A DNA stretch of 7,037 nucleotides from an uncultured Gemmatimonadales bacterium (GTDB taxonomy: Bacteria; Gemmatimonadota; Gemmatimonadetes; Longimicrobiales; Gaopeijiaceae): NCBI GenBank assembly GCA_937983085.1, contig CALJKZ010000235.1, positions 1 to 7,037 on the forward strand. Reading direction: 5' to 3'. Below, in pieces: positions 1-5,593 of the stretch. The notes under the pieces were generated by a model. It saw only the letters and a program-made list of their open reading frames with translations, did no database searches and was not told the origin of the DNA. How positions within the stretch are numbered: position 1 is the stretch's first letter; each line of letters opens with the position of its first letter. A program made the translations under genes and the position numbers.

Positions 1-2291
1 CGGTGGACGGCGCGCCCCGCCAGCCCCTCCCGGACGCCGACCCCGACGAACTCGTCGCCATCTGGGAGTGGAACGTTCCCCGCGATCGGCGGGAGAACGT
101 GGCCAATCCCGGAAACTTCAAGGCCTGGCGGGACCGCTCGACGACGTTCCAGTCGATGGCTGCGGTGTCGATACTGCGGCCTCCCAAGCTCACGGGGCCT
201 GACGGACCCGAGGATGTGATGAGCGAGTACGCCTCCCCGGACTTCTTCTCGGTCCTCGGCATGGAGGCGGCCGTGGGCCGCACCTTCAACTCGGACCTCT
301 CGGCGGTGGAGACCACCGAGGTGATCCTCTCCGACGGGTACTGGCGCCAGCGCCTCGGGGGCGATCCCGGCGTCCTGGGCCGGACCTTCCACCTCAACGA
401 CACGCCCGTGGTCATCGTGGGTGTGCTGCCCCCGGAGTACGTGGCGTTCGGTGAGGGAACCGAGCTGTGGGCGTCCATCGACATCGGCCTGGGTGATCAG
501 ACCAACTCGGGCCGTTGGATGATGGTGCTCGGCCGACTGGCGCCGGGCTCGACCCTCGAGGCTGCCACCGACGAGCTCCAGACCGTGGCGGCTCGGCTGG
601 AGGAGGAGTTCCCGGAGTTCAACGGTGGTTGGTCGGTGAACCTCGTCGCCCTGGAAGAGCAGATCGTCGGAGACGTTCGTGCCACGCTGTGGATCCTGCT
701 GGGCGCGGTGGGTCTGCTTCTGCTCATTGCTTGCGGCAACGTGGCGAATCTCTTCCTGGTGCGTGCCACCGCTCGGCGAAACGAAATGGCCGTTCGCCGT
801 TCGTTGGGGGCCACCGGGGGCGACCTCGCGGGACAGCTCATGACCGAGAGCATCATCATCGCGGGGGTGGGCGCCCTCATCGGTGTGGCCGTGGCGGTGT
901 CCGCCGTCGGGTGGATCACCTCCACCATGCCCGACGCCTTCGGCATTCCCCGCATCGAGAGCGCCGCCGTCGATCCTACGGTGCTCGCCTTCGCGGCCGT
1001 GGTCACCGCAGGCACCGCGCTGCTCTTCGGACTTCTCCCCGGTGCCCAGGCGGCGCGCACCATGCCCGGCGTCGCGTTGGGGTCGGAGGAGAGAGGCCCG
1101 TCTCGCGGAACGTCGAGAGTGAGAGACGTCCTGGTCGTCGCGGAGGTGGGCCTCTCGGTGATCCTCCTGGCCAGCGCGACGGTCCTGGTCCAGAGCTTTC
1201 TGACCCTCGCCGCCGTCGACGACGGCATCGAGCCCGAGAACGTGGTGGTGGGTCGCGTGAACCTGACCGGCGATCGATGGGACTCCCTTTCCCGACAGGT
1301 GGCGTTCTACGAAGAACTCTTCGGTCGGATCGCCGCCCGAGCCGGCGTCGAGGCGGCAGGTGGCATCACGTTCCTTCCCATGGACGGACTCGGTGCGGGC
1401 ACGAGCTACTGGCCGGCCGACGGACCCACCCCGGACCCCGAAGACCGCACCGTCGCCGACATCCGCAACGTCGAGGGTGACTACTTCGGAGCCATGGGCA
1501 TCGAGGTCCTGACGGGGCGCCTGTTCGACGAGCGTGATCGGGCCACGGAGTCTAGAGCCGTCGTGGTGAACCGTTCGCTGGCGGAGGCACACTGGCCGGG
1601 CGAGTCGGCGGTGGGCAGGCGCATCGTGGTGAACTGGGACGACCACGCCCCCTGGGAGATCGTCGGGGTGGTAGAGGACGTCCGGCTCCAGGGGCCGGAC
1701 ACGGCGCCGCGGGGAACGGTGTATCTGCCGTACGCCACCGCTCCCTTCTTCCCCTGGCTGCACGTCGTCGTCCGAGGGTCGGTGAGCCCCACTGAGATCG
1801 CTTCGGGGGTGCGCGCCGAGATCTCGGCCATCGACTCCGAAGTGCCGTTCGGGAGCGTACGGATCATGGAGGACATCGTCGACCGATCGGTGGCTCGGCC
1901 GCGCGTCACGGGGCTCCTGATGCTCGCGTTTGCCGCACTCGCGACCCTTCTCGCGGGAGTGGGCCTCTACGGCGTCCTTTCCTATGCCGTATCCCAGCGC
2001 GTGCGTGAGATCGGTGTACGTATCGCCCTGGGAGCCGAGCCGCGCACGGTTCTCCGGCTCGTGGTAGGCCAGGGGACGCGCTTGGTGCTCGCAGGGCTGG
2101 TGTTGGGAGTCGGAGGGGGGCTCCTGGTCCAGGGCTACCTGGACAGCCTCCTCTACCAGATAGAGCCCGGCGACCCTCGTGCCTTCGTTCTCGCCGGTGG
2201 CGTCCTCCTCGCCGTCTCTGTCGCGGCGTGCGCGGCGCCGGCGTGGCGTGCGTCCAGGGTGGCGCCCGTGGAGGCGCTACGCCCGGAGTGA
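1..2291 (+). CDS. ADOP-type ABC transporter permease (MacB/FtsX duplicated), 5' partial
   Basis: Membrane subunit of a MacB-like ABC exporter, probably working with a separately encoded ATPase to drive mechanotransmission or efflux across the inner membrane; the substrate is unknown. The visible 762 residues hold two copies of the MacB periplasmic domain plus FtsX domain, the layout of acidobacterial duplicated orphan permeases. FtsX copy 1 has hydrophobic segments near residues 229-252, 283-306 and 327-349, with the cytoplasmic motif EMAVRRSLGA at 261-270. A further helix at about 375-398 opens the second half. FtsX copy 2 begins near 637 and carries EIGVRIALGA from 669. The C-terminus ends in PVEALRPE, typical of the family. 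The protein opens inside the family's usual 'RPLPxxDPDxLVxxWE' segment (here PLPDADPDELVAIWE), so the first transmembrane helix and true start lie before the window. The GTG at position 3 is most likely an internal valine codon. No ATPase gene is in view. Family assignment is secure; substrate is not. Confidence 0.93.
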   Translation, partial: VDGAPRQPLPDADPDELVAIWEWNVPRDRRENVANPGNFKAWRDRSTTFQSMAAVSILRPPKLTGPDGPEDVMSEYASPDFFSVLGMEAAVGRTFNSDLSAVETTEVILSDGYWRQRLGGDPGVLGRTFHLNDTPVVIVGVLPPEYVAFGEGTELWASIDIGLGDQTNSGRWMMVLGRLAPGSTLEAATDELQTVAARLEEEFPEFNGGWSVNLVALEEQIVGDVRATLWILLGAVGLLLLIACGNVANLFLVRATARRNEMAVRRSLGATGGDLAGQLMTESIIIAGVGALIGVAVAVSAVGWITSTMPDAFGIPRIESAAVDPTVLAFAAVVTAGTALLFGLLPGAQAARTMPGVALGSEERGPSRGTSRVRDVLVVAEVGLSVILLASATVLVQSFLTLAAVDDGIEPENVVVGRVNLTGDRWDSLSRQVAFYEELFGRIAARAGVEAAGGITFLPMDGLGAGTSYWPADGPTPDPEDRTVADIRNVEGDYFGAMGIEVLTGRLFDERDRATESRAVVVNRSLAEAHWPGESAVGRRIVVNWDDHAPWEIVGVVEDVRLQGPDTAPRGTVYLPYATAPFFPWLHVVVRGSVSPTEIASGVRAEISAIDSEVPFGSVRIMEDIVDRSVARPRVTGLLMLAFAALATLLAGVGLYGVLSYAVSQRVREIGVRIALGAEPRTVLRLVVGQGTRLVLAGLVLGVGGGLLVQGYLDSLLYQIEPGDPRAFVLAGGVLLAVSVAACAAPAWRASRVAPVEALRPE

Positions 2292-2314
2292 CGACGATGG
2301 TCCGGCCGTCGAAC

Positions 2315-2344
2315 TTGATCGTGGTGTCCCGGCGGCTCTAGCTT
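2315..2344 (+). promoter_or_regulatory. weak candidate sigma-70-like promoter for the GYF-like gene
   Basis: TTGATC at 2315-2320 and TAGCTT at 2339-2344 are separated by 18 bases, a tolerable spacing for a housekeeping promoter. It lies in the spacer after the permease stop codon and before the ATG at 2413. Both hexamers deviate from consensus and matches of this quality occur by chance, so this is only a suggestion. If real, the 2351-2381 hairpin would sit at the very start of the transcript. Confidence 0.2.
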
Positions 2345-2350
2345 GTCGAG

Positions 2351-2381
2351 CGCCGGGCAAACATCCGTTTGACCCCCGGCG
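2351..2381 (+). other. GC-rich 12-bp hairpin (inverted repeat) in the spacer upstream of the GYF-like gene
   Basis: CGCCGGGCAAAC at 2351-2362 is complementary to GTTTG at 2367-2371 plus CCCGGCG at 2375-2381. This leaves a four-base loop (ATCC, 2363-2366) and a three-base bulge (ACC, 2372-2374) on the right arm. All 12 bases of the left arm pair. The structure ends 31 bases before the ATG at 2413 and begins 59 bases after the permease stop. No T-run follows on either strand, so it is not a canonical intrinsic terminator. It could be a factor-assisted terminator or 3'-end stabiliser for the permease message, a 5'-UTR structure for the next gene, or a protein-binding palindrome. The pairing is seen directly; the role is not known. 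Confidence 0.55.
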
Positions 2382-2412
2382 ACCCATCGAGTCGACTGGG
2401 GTCCGCGGTGAC

Positions 2413-3936
2413 ATGACGGTCGTGTTTCGAATCCGTACGGCGGCAGGTCAGGAGCTCTCGTTCGCGTCTCGCGAGATGTTCGAGGACTTCGTGCGCTCGG
2501 GCGATCTATCGCCCGAGGACCTGGTCTACGACGGAGAGACCGGATCGTGGGCTCCGGCCCGAACCCACCCGGTAGTGCTCGACGTCCAGTACGAACTGGA
2601 GGAGGCCGAGGAGGCCCGCGCCGCGGCCGAGGCTTCGGTCGCCGAAGAAGCCCCCACGTCCGAGGAGGGTGGCAAGGACGAGATCGAGGCGGCTGAACCG
2701 GCCGAGCCGGAGACGTCGTTGGACGCGGATGCCCCGGCGGAAGCCGATGCGCAGTCCGAGGACCAGGCCGCGGCGTCTGCAAGCGGCGACGTCCCGACCC
2801 TCGTGCCGGAGGCCAAGGACGCAACGTCGTCCGGAGCTTCGGCCTCGGAGGGTTCCGACCTCGGGCTGGATCTCGCGGTCACCGAGGAGCTGAGCCCGGA
2901 GGACGAGCAGCGCGCCTTCCTCGAGAAGCTCGAAGCCGAGCGCCATCACGACGTCGACGCAGGGCCGTCCATCCGCGACAGCATCTCCGGATTCACCACC
3001 GACACCTTGGCGCCCCGGGACAAGGCCCCGCCCCGCGCTCCGGACCCGCCGCCACGGCCGAAACCACAGCCGAAGCCCCGGATCGCCAAGCCGGCCCCCA
3101 AACCCTCGGGAGGGGTGGGAAAGAAGGTCGCGTTCCTGGCGCTCGCCGTGATCGTCGTCGGCGGGGCGTACGCCGGATACGTGGCGTGGAGCGGCGAGCC
3201 CCCCACCGAGGTGCCCGACCCCGATCAGCCCGATGTCACGGTCGCCGACCCTCAGCCTACCGATCCGGAGCCCGATCCCGACCCGGTGGTCACCGATTCG
3301 GCGGTGGAGCCGCCCCTGGAGCCCGTCATCGCGGATACCCCGGGGGCCGTGCGGGAACGCGCCCAGGAGCGATACCTCGCCGGCACGCAGACGGCCCTCC
3401 GGAGCCTGCAGCCCATCCCGGAGGTCTGGCCTGACGGCCCGTACCTCACCGTTCCCTCGGACCATCCGGAAGTCGTCGACATCTGGCAGGACTACCGGTC
3501 CACCATCCGCGAGGTGAGGGAGGCGGACACCGATCGGTACCGCACCGCGTACGAAGACGCTCTGGACGACGCTGCGGTCACGGGCGAGGCGAGGGTCGAG
3601 CGACTGCAGCGGGCCATGGACGAATTCGCCCTGTCCGCCGAACTACGGGCCGCCCACTTCGATCGTGTCGATGCTCTCGCCACGGCGGCGCTGCAGAGCC
3701 ACAACGCCCTGGTGGAGGCAGAGGGTCTGATCCTGCACGATCCCACCGGCAGCACAGGTCGGGCTTCGGGAATCGGCGAAGGCACCTCCGGTCGCAACGC
3801 CGAGGCCCAACTTCTCCTGGACCAGGTCATCGAACTCCTGGAGGGTGCCCTCGACGCCGACGGCGAGGGTCCGGGCTCGGGCGAGAACGTGCGGGAGTGG
3901 GTTTGGGACGGATTCCTCGACGCCGTGACGCGATAG
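2413..3936 (+). CDS. GYF-like domain single-pass membrane protein of unknown function
   Basis: Not a named family I recognise. The 507-residue product has a clear modular layout. Residues 3-58 resemble a bacterial GYF_2/DUF4339-type domain: GQE at 12-14, then a helix, then G-x-L-x-P-x-DLV at 30-38 and W-x-PA at 46-49. It lacks the usual GPY/GPF signature. Residues about 60-200 are acidic, Ala/Glu-rich and probably disordered. Residues about 205-236 are Pro/Lys-rich and basic. A single transmembrane helix spans about 239-259. An Asp/Pro-rich acidic spacer follows to about 310, then a mostly helical C-terminal domain with a Gly/Ser-rich insert near 455-470. Basic residues before the helix predict N-in/C-out topology. 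The ATG at 2413 is chosen because the frame upstream of it overlaps the permease gene and encodes unrelated low-complexity residues, whereas the domain begins right after this Met. The ribosome-binding site is weak. It may be an adaptor or scaffold linking cytoplasmic partners to the envelope, but that is inference. Confidence 0.82.
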   Translation: MTVVFRIRTAAGQELSFASREMFEDFVRSGDLSPEDLVYDGETGSWAPARTHPVVLDVQYELEEAEEARAAAEASVAEEAPTSEEGGKDEIEAAEPAEPETSLDADAPAEADAQSEDQAAASASGDVPTLVPEAKDATSSGASASEGSDLGLDLAVTEELSPEDEQRAFLEKLEAERHHDVDAGPSIRDSISGFTTDTLAPRDKAPPRAPDPPPRPKPQPKPRIAKPAPKPSGGVGKKVAFLALAVIVVGGAYAGYVAWSGEPPTEVPDPDQPDVTVADPQPTDPEPDPDPVVTDSAVEPPLEPVIADTPGAVRERAQERYLAGTQTALRSLQPIPEVWPDGPYLTVPSDHPEVVDIWQDYRSTIREVREADTDRYRTAYEDALDDAAVTGEARVERLQRAMDEFALSAELRAAHFDRVDALATAALQSHNALVEAEGLILHDPTGSTGRASGIGEGTSGRNAEAQLLLDQVIELLEGALDADGEGPGSGENVREWVWDGFLDAVTR

Positions 3937-4048
3937 CCCTTCCCAGTCGGTCCACGTCCTGACACGGGCTTCGGGCCAGCGCTTCCACTTCGCGGCCGGG
4001 CAGGGTAGGTTGGCGCCGTCCGACTCCGCGTAGCGCTCCGCACCGCGA
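3937..4048. other. intergenic spacer before the molybdoenzyme operon
   Basis: This 112-base gap contains no gene I can support. A modest hairpin is visible: GGCC (3974-3977), one bulged A, then GCG (3979-3981) pair with CGC plus GGCC at 3991-3997 across a nine-base loop, with no T-run after it. It might aid termination of the upstream gene, but 7-bp GC stems are common in such DNA. No convincing promoter is visible. An in-frame TAG at 4031-4033 limits upstream extension of the next gene, and no good Shine-Dalgarno sequence lies directly before its ATG. Confidence 0.4.
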
Positions 4049-5593
4049 ATGCCGACCACCTCACCGACATCCACCGGGACCGAGCCACTCTGGGCGAAGG
4101 TCATCGACCATACGCGGTGCATCGGATGTCACGCCTGCACGACCGCGTGCAAGTCCGAGAACGAGGTGCCCCTGTCCGTGACCCGGACGTACGTGAAGTA
4201 CGTCGACACGGGCTTGTTCCCGCGGACCCGCCGCTCCTTCCAGGTCACGCGGTGCAACCAGTGCGAGGACGCGCCCTGTGTGACGGCGTGCCCCACGGCC
4301 GCCATGCACCGCCGGCCCGACGGCATCGTGGACTTCGACAAGTCCATCTGCATCGGGTGCAAGGCGTGTATCGCCGCCTGCCCCTACGACGCCATCTTCA
4401 TCAACCCCGACGACAAGTCGGCGGAGAAGTGCAACTTCTGCGCTCATCGTCTGGACGTCGGCCTCGAGCCTGCCTGCGTGGTGGTGTGCCCCACCCAGGC
4501 CCTCCTGGTCGGTGACATGAACGACCCGCTCTCGGCGGTGAGCGAGATCATCCATCAGGACGCGGTGGCGGTCCGCCGGCCGGAGAAGGAGACCCGGCCC
4601 AAGGTCTTCTACAAGGGCGCCGACCAGGTGACGCTGGATCCCCTGGGCGCGCGTCGACCCGATGGCGGGCTGTTCATGTGGAGTGAACAGGGCGACGTGA
4701 GTCACCAGGTCACGTCCGGACACCCCGGACGCTGGAACAGCTCGGCCGCGGCCGTGGTGAGCTACGACGTCCCCCACCGTGCCCCATGGGACTGGCGGGT
4801 GAGTGCGTACACCTTCACCAAGTCCGTCGCGGCCGGCGCGTACCTCGTGCCGCTCCTGCTCGGCGCTCTGGGCCTCCTGCCGTTCACGTCGGCGCTGTGG
4901 GGCCTTCAGGCTCCCCTCATCGCGCTTATCGCGCTGGTCGTCACCGGGGGCCTCCTGGTATGGGATCTCGAGCATCCCGAGCGCTTCTGGATGGTTCTGC
5001 TCAAGCCCCAGTGGCGGAGTTGGCTCGTCCGCGGCTGCTTCATCATGTCGGGGGACGTCGGCGTTCTGGCCGTACTTTTCGGAGCCTCCTCGTGCGGGTG
5101 CTCCGGCGTGACGCCCCTTCTCGGGTGGCTGGGCGGACCTCTCGCGGTGATGACCGCGGTCTACACGGCGTACCTCTTCGCCCAGTCCCGCGCCCGTGAT
5201 CTCTGGCAAAGCCCGCTCCTTCCGGCCCATCTCCTGGTCCAGGCGTTGGTGGCGGGGAGCGCGGTCCTCATCGTCGCCCTGGCCACCGGGAGCGGCTCGG
5301 GGGAGATCCCCGGGGCGCTTCAGATGTGCTTCCGGCTGACGCTGGCCATCCACATCGTCCTGGTGGTGGGCGAGGCCTCCATGGGCCACCCCACCGCCCA
5401 CGCCGCGCTGGCCGCCGGGGAGATGGTCCGGGGCGCATACGGGCACTACTTCTGGGTGGGCCTGGCCTCTGCACTCCTCGGGTTCGTGGCCGTTGGCTGG
5501 TCGCCGGTCATCGCCGGCGGAGCCGCGCTGGTAGGGCTCGCCCTCTACGAACACGCCTTCGTCCAGGCGGGTCAGGCGGTGCCCCTGGCATGA
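4049..5593 (+). CDS. fused [4Fe-4S] ferredoxin / NrfD-type quinone-interacting membrane subunit of a molybdoenzyme
   Basis: A 514-residue fusion of the electron-transfer and membrane subunits of a complex iron-sulfur molybdoenzyme. The N-terminal part (about 15-155) has sixteen cysteines for four [4Fe-4S] clusters in the DmsB/PsrB/NrfC pattern: C24/27/30/34, C69/72/77/81, C101/104/107/111 and C128/131/143/147. A linker of about 90 residues joins it to an NrfD/PsrC-like domain with eight predicted helices (about 253-279, 287-306, 326-347, 361-379, 391-413, 422-442, 461-483, 486-505). The family-like DLEHPERFW lies at 306-314 and SWLVRG from 324. H435 and E442 in helix 6 are candidates for quinone or proton chemistry. 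There is no Tat or Sec signal. The start is well fixed: TAG lies in frame 18 bases upstream and no other ATG, GTG or TTG occurs before the first cluster motif. Its stop overlaps the ATG of the catalytic-subunit gene (ATGA). Separate B and C subunits are the better-known arrangement. Role is confident; substrate system is unknown. Confidence 0.93.
   Translation: MPTTSPTSTGTEPLWAKVIDHTRCIGCHACTTACKSENEVPLSVTRTYVKYVDTGLFPRTRRSFQVTRCNQCEDAPCVTACPTAAMHRRPDGIVDFDKSICIGCKACIAACPYDAIFINPDDKSAEKCNFCAHRLDVGLEPACVVVCPTQALLVGDMNDPLSAVSEIIHQDAVAVRRPEKETRPKVFYKGADQVTLDPLGARRPDGGLFMWSEQGDVSHQVTSGHPGRWNSSAAAVVSYDVPHRAPWDWRVSAYTFTKSVAAGAYLVPLLLGALGLLPFTSALWGLQAPLIALIALVVTGGLLVWDLEHPERFWMVLLKPQWRSWLVRGCFIMSGDVGVLAVLFGASSCGCSGVTPLLGWLGGPLAVMTAVYTAYLFAQSRARDLWQSPLLPAHLLVQALVAGSAVLIVALATGSGSGEIPGALQMCFRLTLAIHIVLVVGEASMGHPTAHAALAAGEMVRGAYGHYFWVGLASALLGFVAVGWSPVIAGGAALVGLALYEHAFVQAGQAVPLA

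Noticed and set aside
515..1480. Second + strand open frame inside the permease gene
   Set aside because: It is an Arg-rich frame-shifted shadow of the permease; the permease frame holds the family motifs throughout.
2390..2397. Eight-base palindrome AGTCGACT before the 2413 start codon
   Set aside because: Too short to be significant alone and no second copy is seen nearby to suggest an operator.
2179..2412. Upstream extension of the GYF-like gene to an ATG inside the permease
   Set aside because: The extra 78 residues are Ser/Arg/Pro-rich, encoded in the shadow frame of the permease end and across the hairpin spacer, and the domain starts cleanly at the 2413 ATG.
2506..3465. Long minus-strand open frame opposite the GYF-like gene
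   Set aside because: It is Arg/Gly-rich low-complexity with no domain, and lies wholly inside the better supported + strand gene.
4010..4036. TTGGCG and TAGCGC as a promoter for the molybdoenzyme operon
   Set aside because: The hexamers match consensus poorly and the 15-base spacing is too short.
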